Of a DNA stretch of 64,000 bases, positions 32,499 through 43,966 are shown piece by piece. Made by a program: the position numbers and the translations under genes. Origin of the DNA: Panicum virgatum (Eukaryota > Streptophyta > Magnoliopsida > Poales > Poaceae); assembly GCF_016808335.1 (NCBI RefSeq), contig NC_053146.1, positions 36,452,470 through 36,516,469 of the forward strand, in the 5' to 3' direction. How positions within the stretch are numbered: position 1 is the first letter of the stretch; each line of letters opens with the position of its first letter. Below the pieces are notes generated by a model. That model was not told where the DNA came from. It saw only the letters and a list, made by a program, of their open reading frames with translations, and made no database searches.

Positions 32499-35066
32499 TC
32501 AACGTCCACGTCCACATCCACATCCGTGGCCTGACTTTGACCTCACATGGATTTTTTCGTTATGGTCGGTGCGCAGGTATGGAGTCTTCTCGTTGGCAGT
32601 TAGGCAGGGTAGTTCACAAGTTGCGAAAGGAGGAATTTCATCAAACTGATTAAACTCCTCCTCATCCACTGCATCTTGCACCCCAACGATCCTTCTCTTG
32701 CCAGGAAGGACAATATGCGGGGTTGGCCTCACTATATCAGGCACATAAAACACTTGCTGCACATCTTTTGCTAGAACAAAGGGTTCTGTTTTGTACCCAA
32801 TGTTGCGAAGATCAACGCTGACAAACCCATTCTTCTTACGTGTTACTCCCTGTGACCCTTGAACCCAGCAATATTTGAATGGGGCAACCTTGAATGCCAG
32901 GTAGTTGAGCTCCCATATCTCCTCTATTTGACCATAGTATGGGGCCTTTTGCATGTTGTTATCATAAGCATCAATGCAGACCCCACTGTTCTGGTAGATG
33001 CTTTTTTGCTCCTATTTTAATGTGTAAAATGTGTATCCATTGATATCATAAACATCATATGTCGTCACAGTGAATATAGGGCCTGCAGCTAGCTTCTTAA
33101 TCTCATCATCAGTCGATACATCGCTTGCTGTCACACAGTCTTTGAACCAATTGTTGAACTCATTCATGTGCTTCTTGGCGACCCAAGCATCACCTCTTTT
33201 AGGATTTTGCTGCACTAGAAGCTGTTTGTGCTCGAGTACATATGGCTCCACCACCTCCATGTGTTCTAGAACAAGAAAATGGGCTTGATCGCACGATTTC
33301 CATTCCGGATTCATAGTCTTCTTCCCTAGAGCCCCAACCCCATCCAACCTACCTTCGTGTCTTGAATGAGGCACTCCAATTAGGTTATCTAGATCCAAGT
33401 AACTCATCGACCACTCAACAGCCTCCTCGGTCCCGTATCGGCTGATGATGTTTCCCTCCGGATATGTACGACTATTTACAAATGACTTCAGGATACCCAT
33501 GTATCTCTCGTAAGGAAACATATGGTGGAGGTAAGAGGGGCCAAGGTAGTGTATCTCTGTTACAAGGTGAATCGTGAGGTGAACCATAATATCAAAAAAC
33601 GTGGGAGTGAAGAAGGCCTCCATCAGACACAGTGTCTCCTGTAACCGTCTCTCTAGAGCTGGTAGCGATTCATCGTCAATGACCTTTTGCTCTATGGCAG
33701 TGAAGAAGAAGCAGAGGCTCATGATTGTCTCACAAACCTTCACAGGGAGCGCATTCCTGATTGCTATAGGCAGTATTGACATCATAAGGACGTGACAGTC
33801 ATGAGACTTCATCATGGCAAAATTGAGCTTCGGTTCTTTCATGTTGACAAGCCTGGCAAAGTTGGAATCGTATCCTGAGGGAAATTTTATGCTACGCAAG
33901 AATTCGCATAATTCTTTCTTCTCCTTTTTGTACTTGTGGTGGCGGCTACAGGAAGATCTTTCTCATTTTCCGCTTCTTGGGCATAAAGCTCAGGACGAAT
34001 GCCCATCTCTTCCAGATCAGCTCTGGCGTTCTCGTGGTCCTTTCCTTTACCCTTTGTGTTCAACAATGTGCCGACAAGGCTCTCACAAATGTTTTTCTTT
34101 AAATGCATGGTATCAATTGAATGTCAGACTGCTAAGATGTGCCAATACTCTAACTCCCATAGTATGGATTTCTTATTCCACATCCCTACGTCATTCTCAG
34201 GAACTCCACATTTCTGCTTGCCAAGAACTGAAGGGATATCCTTAACCTCCTTGTACACATCACTCCGTGATAAATTTGGTGGAGGATTTCGTAACTTCCT
34301 TGTACCATCAAACTGTCTGTCCATGCTTCAGTACGTGTGATTCATTGGCAGCCATCGCCTGTGGCCCAAGTATGCAAATTTGTTCGAGTGCTGCAGCCAC
34401 AAGGAACATGTCTCTGACAAGCAGTGGGAGCAACCTTGACCCTTCCTTTTGCTCTGCTCGGACAAATTACGATGAGCCGGATTGTCACTAATGGTGGTCA
34501 TCAACATAGCATGTAAAGTGAAGCGGTCATTGATGACAGCATCCCTAATGACCTCACCTTTCCAAATGAGCTGGAGATCATCTATGAGGGGCCGGAGGAA
34601 CACATCAATTTTATCACCGGGTTGTTTCGGTCCTGAGACCAATGTTTACAACATGATATACTTGCGTTTATTCCAAAGCCATGGCGGGAGATTCATAATT
34701 GATAATAGAACAGGCCACGTGCTATGTGAGGTACTCATGTTTCCATAGAGATTCATTCCATCTGTGCTGAGAGCAAACCTAATATTCCTAGGATCATTCC
34801 CGAACCAGCCATAGGTGTTATCAATATGTCTCCATTGAGCACAATCTGCAGGATGACGTATCATTGTGTCTTTATTACGACCCTCCTCATGCCAACACAA
34901 TAACTTTGCCTCCTTCCTATTTGCAAACTTCCGCTGTAGTCTGTGATGTGGGCTAGGGTTCCCAATCTTCCGAAAGATTCTGATAACTCTAAATTTGGTG
35001 GAGTCGCAACACAAATCGATCCGGCTTCGGAACAACATGATCCAAACCCCACAATCGCAGCACCAC
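32499..35066 (-). pseudogene. CACTA-2 TNP2 transposase, 3' half
   Basis: Continues the gene broken by the gypsy insertion. TNP2 core (35040-33930): GNDPRNIRFALSTDGMNLYG, GPKQPGDKIDVFLRPL, CSHCLSETCSLWL, SIDTMHLKKNICESL. DUF4218 (about 33850-33300): KSHDCHVLM, LPIAIRNALP, PSYLHHMFPYERYMG, RTYPEGNI. DUF4216 (about 32940-32700): YYGQIEEIWELNY, FKYCWVQG, VDLRNIGYKTEPFVLA. The C-terminus ends in a Gly/Cys/Arg-rich tail at 32499. Breaks: stops at 34646-34648, 34328-34330 and 34124-34126, a frameshift near 33930, and TAG 33012-33014. Confidence 0.9.
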
Positions 35067-35071
35067 GTCTC

Positions 35072-35486
35072 TATCAGACCCGAGGCAGCGGGACTACTCA
35101 CAGGCATAGAATGTTCTAGAGTAAGGGATAGCTCATGGATGTACCTTACCTCTTTTGTAACTACCCGAATAGGCATAGAAACTAGCTGTAGTACAAGGAA
35201 ACTACCCGATCGTGTTGTAGTAGGACTCCAACTGTACTCAGCTAGGACTTTTCATGTAACACTGTCCCCCCGGATATATAAGGGCAGGCAGGACCCCCTC
35301 GAAACATATCAACACCTAAGGCAATTCAAACCACCACACAGGACATAGTATATTACGGAACTCGCGGCCCGAACCTGTCTAAATCTTTGTGTTCCTTGCA
35401 CCATCAAGTTCCAGAGCCGTTGATCCCTACCTACAAACCTTACTGCTAAGGGTATCCCTGAGCAAGCTTGGCGGTAAACACCAACA
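35072..35486 (+). repeat. 5' LTR of the gypsy element
   Basis: 415 bp. Starts TATCAG (TGTCAG in the 3' LTR) and ends CCAACA. The unit 2 copy is 58800-59214, differing at about one position. Confidence 0.95.
35273..35282 (+). promoter_or_regulatory. Gypsy LTR TATA box
   Basis: CCGGATATATAAGGG in mid-LTR, conserved in the 3' LTR and in the unit 2 LTR (59001-59010). Confidence 0.75.
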
Positions 35487-35488
35487 GC

Positions 35489-35506
35489 TGGAGCGCCAGG
35501 TAGGGG
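35489..35506 (+). other. Probable primer-binding site of the gypsy element
   Basis: TGGAGCGCCAGGTAGGGG lies two bases inside the 5' LTR, the normal PBS position and a sequence usual for grass Tat-type elements. The tRNA is not assigned. Confidence 0.65.
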
Positions 35507-35532
35507 ACTCGGCGAGTTCATCAGCGAGTTTG

Positions 35533-38502
35533 ATGGCCACTTTCGCTTTCAGCACCATGGCGCCTCCTCAAGGCGCCACCTTCATCTTCAGTTCGTGGGT
35601 CTGCGTTGCCAATGGTTCAGGCGGCTTCGATAGCCACTTAACCAACTCTCCCACGCTGAAGAGCTCCACGTCGGAAGACTCCAACAAGCTCGCCAGATCT
35701 CATGATCACGATGTTATGTTGCTTCCCGACCTCGCCAAGGAGATCGAGCCGAAACTCGAAGACAACTCGAGTTCTACTCGGACTCAGATTGATCTCAAAC
35801 CAAAATCCACTCGGATTGGGACTAATTTTGCTCAACCCATTTTTGGATTGGGCAATTCATCATCCGTTTATAGACAGATGATTAGATCCATCTATGAAAG
35901 TAGCTTGGATCGCCTAGTCCACGTTGAAAGCCAATCAGTTACCGCTAGTCGGGAGGCACCTGTTTTCGACAAATATCCAGATCCAGTCGAGTCACCTCAA
36001 GACAGCCTGGACTTCATCACCAATGCACTGGCTAAGATGCAACTCAAATCTTGCCGAAGCCATATCCTCACAGAACTACTCGACAATCTGCGAGAAGTCG
36101 CCAGCATTGATGATCTCTCGTTTCAACACGGCACTCCCCTCGAAACTGAGAGGGAAACTGGCTCTGGTGGAACTGTCTTAGCAGATTACGAATCAGACCT
36201 GGAAAGCTTCTCTCACGAGCGTTTGGTTCCAGTAATCATCCAACCTGGAGGTGCTCCTAGCCACCATGATCCAAACAAAGCCTTGGATCAGATCTCAGCA
36301 GACAATCTGACCCAAGACGCTCAAGCTGATGAAGACGAAGCCACTTGCACAGCCCGCAGGGCAAGGAATCAACGTAAAGAAGCACGCAGGGTTCATGCAG
36401 CTGAATGTGCTCGAATTCCACCGCGCAACCTCAACAACGAGTTCAACAACGTTGCAGATCCGGTTTTCAGAACACCAATTGCTGCGATGACAGAAGCAAC
36501 CCTGCGACTCATGACGATGCCCTAGAATCCAGAGATAGACCGAGTCATAAATCTCACCAAGAACGCTGTTGAACAACTCGAGAGACAAAACCCACTGTCA
36601 TCACTCCATGGCACACGATCAAGAGCTACTGCAACAGTCATACCTCAGGCAAGCCGTACCCCCGGAGGCCACCAGCGTCAACAACAGCAGGAGTAGCAGA
36701 ACCGAAGAAATCAAGAGGATCAAGAAGTCACGAGAAGCCATCGCCCCAGGGGTGGCCAACCTCCAGTAAACCAAGCCCCTAGGCCTCAGCCAAACCGCAA
36801 CAACAGCAACCATGGGCACAATAGGGAAGAAGTAGCCAATTCCATCATGGACGCACGGGACATCATCAACGCAAGACGCAGAACACAGCTTGCGGACAAC
36901 TCCGATCGCTTCCAAGCCCTGAGCAGGGCTTTCGACAACATCGAGTACCCGAAAGATTTCAAGCCTACGAACATCCAAAAGTACGATGGTAAGCAAGACC
37001 GTGCTCAATGGTTACGTTTATACTCGACTGCTATTAGTGTTGCAGGGGGAGACACCAACACCAAGGTCCTCTACCTCCCAATGGCCTTGGAGCCCGCACC
37101 CCTCACATGGCTCAAAAGCTTGGCGCGTGAGTCAATCCACTCATGGGACGACCTCAAGAAGGCGTTCGTCGACAACTTCCAAGGATCGCTACACCGAGTA
37201 GCTACTCGCCACGCCTTGTCCATGATCAAGCAGGAGCAAAGCGAGTTGATCAGATCCTATGTCAAGCGCTTCTTCGACACAAGAGCTACCATCCCCAACG
37301 TCGCCGACGACGACGTCATCGACTACTTCCAGAGTGGCATCACCGTCCAATCCCTGTACCGCGACTTCGGGCGTAATTGCCCCAAAACAGTGGTAGATCT
37401 GCGGGACATGATGCAGCACTGGGCAGATGAAGAGGAGCAAGAACGCAGTTGCTTTCCCCGCCGTAACAACGACAACAACGGGAAGCGCCACAACGATCGG
37501 GGAGGGCCCAGCAACCAGCGGGATCCTGCGCGCAAGCGTAAGCCTGACGATACAGTCGGCACTATGGATCGCACATCGCATGGTAAGAAGAGCGACAAGC
37601 CGCAGGACCAGTTCGACAAGATTCTCCACAACAAGAGATGTCCAATCCATCCCAAGAGCAACCACTCGATGTGGGAATGTACGATCCTGCGCAAATCCTT
37701 CCAGTTGGCACCCGCAGTCCCTCCTAAGAAAGAACAAGACAAGGATGATAAAGACGACAAGAAAGACCATGATGGTTTCCAACAGCAACAAAACGTCGTC
37801 AACATCATATTTGGAGGAGATCCCAGCTTCTCCAAAAGAGCTCAAAAGCTCCTACTCAGAGAGATCATCTCAGTTGAGCCAGCAATTCAGAGGCCACTCA
37901 AATACAGCGAGGTCCCCATTACCTTCTCCATGGAAGATCAATGGACCAGCTTCTTTGAACCTGGAAAGTTCCCGCTAGTACTCGATCCAGTCGTTCAGGG
38001 CTCCAAGCTTACTCGAGTACTCATCGACGGTGGAAGTGGGCTCAACCGGATCTTTGCAAGCACATTGGTAAAGATGGGCCTCAACTACATAAGTCTACTC
38101 ACTCCAAGCAAGGCTCCGTTCTACGGCATCGTCCCCGGAAATTCCTCTACTCCAATTGGCTCAGTCACTCTCCCAGTCACATTTGGTACAGAACAAAACT
38201 TCCGGACAGAATACATCAAATTTGAAGTAGTCGACTTCGAATCTTCCTACCACGCTATCTTGGGAAGACCTGCACTAGCCAAATTCATGGCAGTACCGCA
38301 CTATGTCTACCTGCTCGTCAAGATGCCAGGCAACACAGGAGTCCTTTCACTGCAGCGAGACCTCCTCAAGTCTTTCCAGTGTGACGAGGAAGCAATAGAT
38401 CATGCCTCCACTATCCGGGTTCCTAGCTCTGTCAGTGAAATACTTGCTGCTGCTAAGGAACTCTCACTCAAGGAGTCAATGCCTTCCAAGAAATCAAGCT
38501 AA
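35533..38502 (+). pseudogene. Gypsy gag and aspartic protease, stops
   Basis: ATG 35533 (MATFAFSTMAPPQGA), one frame to TAA 38500-38502, with stops TAG 36523-36525 and TAG 36694-36696. The acidic N-terminal third (to ~36525) has no known domain. The Retrotrans_gag core (about 37000-37440) includes WLRLYSTAIS and SYVKRFFDTRATIP. A zinc-knuckle-like motif CPIHPKSNHSMWEC (near 37640-37680) has the His-rich spacing usual in this lineage. The aspartic protease has VLIDGGSGLN (near 38020-38050) and AILGRPAL near 38260. The frame is continuous with the RT region beyond a second stop, TAG 38605-38607. Not functional as read. Confidence 0.9.
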
Positions 38503-38664
38503 TCATCAGTTAAACCAACCGGTGATATGGGCACCAAGACTATCCAGTTACAAGAGGGAGACGACTCCAAAACAGCCATCATCGGAGCAGGACTGGGTGA
38601 TAAATAGGAACTCGAGCTCGTCAACTTCCTTAGGGCCAACCGAGACGTATTCACATGGAAACCA

Positions 38665-40707
38665 ATGGATATGCCAGGGGTGCCCAAGGAGTTGATCGAG
38701 CATGCCTTGAAGGTCGACTCTAAAGCCATACCGAAGAAGCAACGGTTACGACATTTTTCACCGGACAAGCGAGAAGCCATCAAGAAAGAGCTGGCAAAAC
38801 TACTCGTAGCAGGCTTCATCAAGGAAGTCTATCTTCCCGAATGGCTGGCTAACCCTGTGCTCGTCCAGAAGAAGAACAACAACGACTGGAGGATGTGCGT
38901 CGACTACACCGATCTAAACAAGCACTGCCCAAAGGATCCTTTTGGGCTACCACACATTGACCAAATAATCAACTCGACAGCAGGATGTGTCCTATTATCC
39001 TTCCTTGACTGCTACTCAGGGTATCATCAGATCGCCCTGAAAGAAGAAGACCAGATCAAGACGGCGTTCATCACCGCTTACGGGGCATATGCCTACAAGA
39101 TCATGTCCTTCGGGTTGAAGAACGCTGGTGCTACCTACCAGCGTGCGATACAGCTGTGCTTCGCCGACCAGCTACATCACAATGTTGAAGCCTATGTTGA
39201 CGATGTCGTTGTCAAAACCAAGACCCAGGATCAATTCATTACTGACCTGGAAGAGACCTTCAATAGCCTCCAGAAATTCCGCTGGAAGCTTAATCCAACT
39301 ATGTGCATCTTTGGCGTACCCTCTGGAAAACTACTCGGATTCATCGTCAGTAACCGAGGAATTGAAGCCAATCCAGAGAAGATCAACGCCATCATGGCCA
39401 TGGATGCTCCAGCTACCATCAAGGACGACCAGAAGCTTACAGGCTGCATGGCAGCCTTGAACAGATTCTTGTCTAGGCTTGGCGAACGGGGCCTACCCTT
39501 CTTCAAGCTCTTAAAGCGACAAGATAAATTCGAGTGAACTACAGAAGCTGCAGAAGCACTCGAGGACCTCAAGCATTACCTCCAGTCACTACCAATTCTG
39601 ACAACTCCACTACCGGGCGAGGAACTACTCCTCTACATCACTGCAACTACTCATGTAGTCAGTACAGCGATAGTAGTGGAACGACCGGAGGAAGGCCATG
39701 CCTATGGCGTCCAGAGACCAGTATACTTTATCAGCGAAGTACTCTCTGAATTAAAGGTTAGATATTCATCAATTCAGAAACTTCTGTATGGAATTCTAAT
39801 CACCTCCAGGAAACTCCGGCATTACTTCGACGAGTACAAGATCTCAGTGATAACTGACTTCCCATTGGGGGATATACTCCACAATCGGGATGCCACCGGA
39901 CGAATATCAAAGTGGGCTGTTGAACTGGGAGCTTTGGAAATCAACTTCAAGCCAAGAACAGCAATCAAGTCATAGGCACTAGTCGACTTCTTAGCTGAAT
40001 GGAGGGAAAATCAGATTCCAACACCTCATAATGTTCCAGAGCATTGGGTAATGTACTTTGACAGCTCACACAAGCTCGACGGAGGCGGCGCGGGAGTTTT
40101 ATTCATCTCCCCCAAGGGAGAGCAACTAAAGTATGTGTTCCAAATCATGTTCAAGATTTCTAACAATGAAGCTGAATACGAGGCACTGCTACACGGTCTT
40201 CGACTAGCAGTCTCCCTCGGCATAAAGCGACTACTCGTTTACGGCGATTCTCTACTCATCGCCCAACAAGTTAATAAGGAGTGGGACATCAACAAGGATA
40301 CCATGGATGCATACATTGAAGAAATCAGAAAGCTCGAAAACAAGTTCTCAGGGTTGGAGATCCACCACGTCGATCGTGACAATAATGTGGGAGCTGATGT
40401 CCTTTCCAAACTTGGCTCTACTCGAGCAGCTATTCCACCGGGAGTCTTTGTCCATGAACTTCATCACCCATCAGTCAAGGTACAAAGCCAACAAGTCACT
40501 GACACGGAGGCCCCTGCCACAGTCAGAGAAGTACTGATGATCGAAGAAGATTGGCGGACTCAGTTTATCGACTTCATCAAGGAGTTCAAGCTTCCACCAC
40601 ATGTCGATCCTAAAAGCGCTGAAGCTGCCCGCATCACTAGGCGCAGCAAGGGTTTCGTCCTATTAGCGACAACCTATACATGCGCTGCGCTTCAGGCATC
40701 CTCATGA
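38665..40707 (+). pseudogene. Gypsy reverse transcriptase and RNase H, stops
   Basis: Same frame as gag. The RT runs from about 38690: WRMCVDYTDLNK, FLDCYSGYHQI, FGLKNAGATYQR and the catalytic YVDDVVVKT (39193-39219). TGA 39535-39537 and TAG 39973-39975 interrupt the frame. The archaeal-type RNase H-like domain (40045-40420) has MYFDSS, NNEAEYEAL, VYGDSLL and GADVLSK with its acidic residues. The frame ends at 40705-40707 because of a probable 1-bp loss near 40660; the integrase is in the next frame. Confidence 0.9.
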
Positions 40708-41797
40708 AGTGTGTTACCCTTGAAGAAGGTAAAGACATCCTACGAGAAATACATGAAGGAGTTTGTGGCAACCACGCTGCATCAAGGACACTGGTCGGCA
40801 TAGCTTATAGGTTAGGTTTTTTCTGGCCAACAGCTGTTTCAGACGCAGAAGACCTTGTCAGGCGATGCCCTGGCTGCCAATTCTTCGGCAAAAAGACTCA
40901 CATTCCAGCACACAATCTGATAACAATTCCTCCATCATGGTCGTTCGCCTGTTGGAGTTTGGACATGATCAGACCTTTAACCGTAGCTCTAGGAGGATTC
41001 AATCATGTGCTGGTAGCAGTCGATAAGTTCACCAAGTGGATCGAGTACAAGCCCATTGTCAAGACCTCATCCGACAGAGCAGTGGATTTCATATCTGACA
41101 TTATCCACCGATTTGGCTTTCCTCACACTATTATTACAGATCTTGGCTCCAACTTCACGTCATAATCTTTTTGGGATTTCTGTGACAACTCATGCATTGA
41201 GGTTAAGTATGCTTCAGTAGCTCATCCTCGGGCAAATGGTCAAGTTGAGCGCATCAATGGTTTAGTACTCGACAGCTTGAAGAAAAAACTCTATGACGCC
41301 AATACCAAGAAAGGTGGCAAGTGGATTCAAGAACTACCTCACGTAGTCTGGGGGCTGCGAACCTAGCCTAGCAAAGTAACTGGACAATCTCCTTTCTTCC
41401 TCACTTACGGGTCTGAAGCTATACTACCCACTGATATTATGTGGAAATCTCCAAGAGTAGAAGCCTATCAAGAAGGAGAAGCAGATGAAGCTCGACAACT
41501 TGAGTTAGACTCAGTCGAAGAGGCCAGAATCAATGCCTTAACTCAATCGGCTAGATATCTCCAAGGAGTCAGACGCTATCATGATCGTAATGTCCAGCAA
41601 AGATCCTTCAACATGGGAGATCTAGTACTACGCAGGATTCAGGATGAGACAGGACTGCACAAGTTAAATTCCAGATGGGAGGGTCCATTCATCATAACTA
41701 AGGTTACAAGACCAGGATCATATAAATCATTAATGCAGATGGCAGTGAGGTACCGAATTCCTGGAACATCGAGCACTTGCGCAAGTTTTATCCTTGA
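40680..41797 (+). pseudogene. Gypsy integrase, frameshifted
   Basis: HHCC zinc-binding N-terminus (IHEGVCGNH, CPGCQFF, 40750-40890). The catalytic core has D in WSLDMIRPL, D in IITDLGSNFTS (family usually DNG, here DLG) and E in GQVERINGL. The C-terminal domain includes VLRRIQDETGLHKLNSRWEGPF. Stops TAA 41163-41165 and TAG 41364-41366. A frameshift near 41730 moves the last residues (NSWNIEHLRKFYP) to another frame, ending TGA 41795-41797. No chromodomain, consistent with Tat. Confidence 0.88.
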
Positions 41798-41841
41798 TCC
41801 AAGCAATCTAGTGTTGTCAGTTGATCTCTTTAATGAAGTAT

Positions 41842-43297
41842 GGGTCCTTAACGGCATATCGACTACATTAAAGGCAATCTCTCCGTCTGACAGCATCACC
41901 AGTTCAGGATAGCTTACACAGTTTTCCATCAGGATAACTGCACAAGCCGCATCCTTGCCCTTAATATAAGGGCGCAACCTACTCGCCGGCCTGGACGCAC
42001 CGCTCCCGCTAGCACCCGCCGAGGCCGAGCCGAGCTGCTGCTACCGCCGGGGCTAGCCGGCCGTGCCTCTCGCCGGAGCCGGCCAGATCCGGGCTGCGCC
42101 TCCCGTCTGAGCCAGCCAGAGCCTGGCCGCTTCTCCTGCGGCTTGCCGGGCAGACAGCCCCTGTGGAGATGCCGCGCGCCACGACAGAGCGGCGACCGCG
42201 ACTTGGCAGGGAGCAGCCCAACAGGAGAACGGGCCAGCTCCCTCGAGCTGCACTCATCATGAGGCCATGGAAAGGCCACAACACAACAGTGAGACAGAGG
42301 AGGAGCAGAGACGATGGAAGGAGGCAAGCAGAAGCAGCCATCATCGCCGGCTGCCGCAAAAGCTAAGGAAGGGAGGGAGTGGGAGGGAGGAAGGGGATGA
42401 GGGAGCGGGAGGGAGGAAGCTAAGGGGATGGATCATGGAGAGAAATGAATAAAGCAGGCGGAGAGATCTGGGAGGGAGAAGAAGAGACTGATGAGAGAGA
42501 GAGAGGAAGTGAGCGGTGGAAATTAATAAATGCTGGACGCAACTTTTGTCTCGGGTGGAGACTTCACCCGGGATAAAAAGTCCCCTTTAGTCCCGGGTGG
42601 AGTCATCAACTGGGACAAAAGACTGCGCAGCCTTTTGTCCCGGTTGGAGCCACCAACCGGGACCAAAGGTCCATCTTTTGTCCCGGTTGGTGCCTCCAAC
42701 CGGGACAAAAGGCCCCTGTCCCCCCGCTGGCCCGGCTAGTCGTTGGACCCGGGACAAAAGCCACCTTTTGTCCCGGGCCCAAAAGCAGTCGGGATAAATG
42801 GCCTGGAAGAAAGGCCTGTTCTATAGTAGTGATAGCGCCGCCGCCTCCTCCTCACACTAGTTGGTGTCGCCGATGAGGACTCCGGCGGTCTGGCCTCAGT
42901 TGGTGTCGCCGATGAGGACTCCGGCGATCTGGCCTCTGGAATCACCGAGGGCGCCGCCTAGGAACCATCGCCGCCCCCTGCTCTCCTCTCACACGCAAGA
43001 GAGGGTGGGGGTCTGGGCCTACGAAGTGAAGCTGAAAGGGTGCGGTGGGGTGGGGTGGGGGAAATGACGATCGGGTAGCTGCCCTACGTAACAGAGCATC
43101 TCCAGCAGATTGCTCAAATTCATCCCCAATACCAAAAAAACTACCTATTAAGGGTCCTTAACAGCATATCTACTACATTAAAGGCTATCTCTCCGTTAGA
43201 CAGCATCACCAGTTCAGGATAGCTTACACAGTTTTCCATCAGGATAACTGCACAAGCCGCATCCTTGCCCTTAATATAAGGGCGCAACCTACTCGCC
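41842..43297 (+). repeat. 146-bp direct repeats (41842-41987 and 43152-43297) around an insert
   Basis: The two copies share GGGTCCTTAAC, AGCATCACCAGTTCAGGATA and CCTTGCCCTTAATATAAGG with about 4-5 differences. They bracket 41988-43151. Far too long for a target duplication; they look like gypsy 3' sequence duplicated around the insert. Confidence 0.9.
41988..43151 (-). mobile_element. Fragment with a CACTA-type right end inside the gypsy 3' region
   Basis: A GC-rich then purine-rich stretch (41988-42535) is followed by hairpins with TTTTGTCCCGGTTGG...CCAACCGGGACAAAA arms (42545-42780). A terminus, read inverted, begins CACTACTATAGAACAGG at 42831. No left terminus or transposase is seen. 42856-42940 has two ~37-bp tandem copies of TTGGTGTCGCCGATGAGGAC. 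43095-43120 carries AGCATCTCCAGCAG, a motif common near grass MITEs. Confidence 0.65.
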
Positions 43298-43850
43298 TAG
43301 CTCGGGAAGGTGTTTGGATACCTTTACTAGTTGTCCATCTTGGGTAACTCGATGGAGTTCATCCTAACAGGTCAACTATGAGGAACTTCAGCCTTGTTGT
43401 AAAGGCAAAACTACTCGCTTGCTCGAGTACGTTATGAATACTACTACATTTTGTCCATCTTGGGCAATCCGACGGGGTTCGCCCTAATAGGTCAATCTTA
43501 GTAGTTACTCCAGTCTACAAATTAGACACCTTACTCGCCTCGCTCAAGTAAGTTTCGGATATCTTTCTGGCATTTACATCTTGGATAACCCAACGGGGTT
43601 CATACCTAACAGTTTTGCCTTAAGGATTACTCCAGTCTTTGGTTAAAGGACACCTTACTCACCTTGCTCGAGTAAGCTTTGGATATCCCTTTGATATTTA
43701 CATCTCGGGCAACCCGACGGGGTTTGTACCTAACAGTTTTGTCTTGCGGATTACTCCAGACCTTGATTGGGACACACTACTCGCTTTCTCGAGTAGTTTA
43801 GGGATACCTTTACAAGTTTACTTACTCGGGTATTCTACTCGCTTGATCAA
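43298..43850 (+). repeat. ~122-bp minisatellite in the gypsy 3' region
   Basis: About 4.5 diverged units beginning near 43290, 43411, 43531, 43654 and 43777. Each starts TACTCGC...CTCGAGTA and contains CAACGGGGTTC and CCTAACAG blocks. Tandem repeats in this part of Tat-lineage elements are a known seed of satellite DNA. Confidence 0.85.
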
Positions 43851-43966
43851 TTAGTTCATATCTATCCTACAGTATCAGATCATGCTTCTGAAGACACACC
43901 AACAGGACACAAATTATGAACAATGACAAGAACTCAATGAAGATTATAAAAGTTGTTACAAGCAGT

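Noticed and set aside
42535..42831. Separate microRNA-type hairpin precursor (TTTTGTCCCGGTTGG arms)
   Set aside because: The arms recur several times and abut a CACTA terminus, so they are subterminal transposon repeats.
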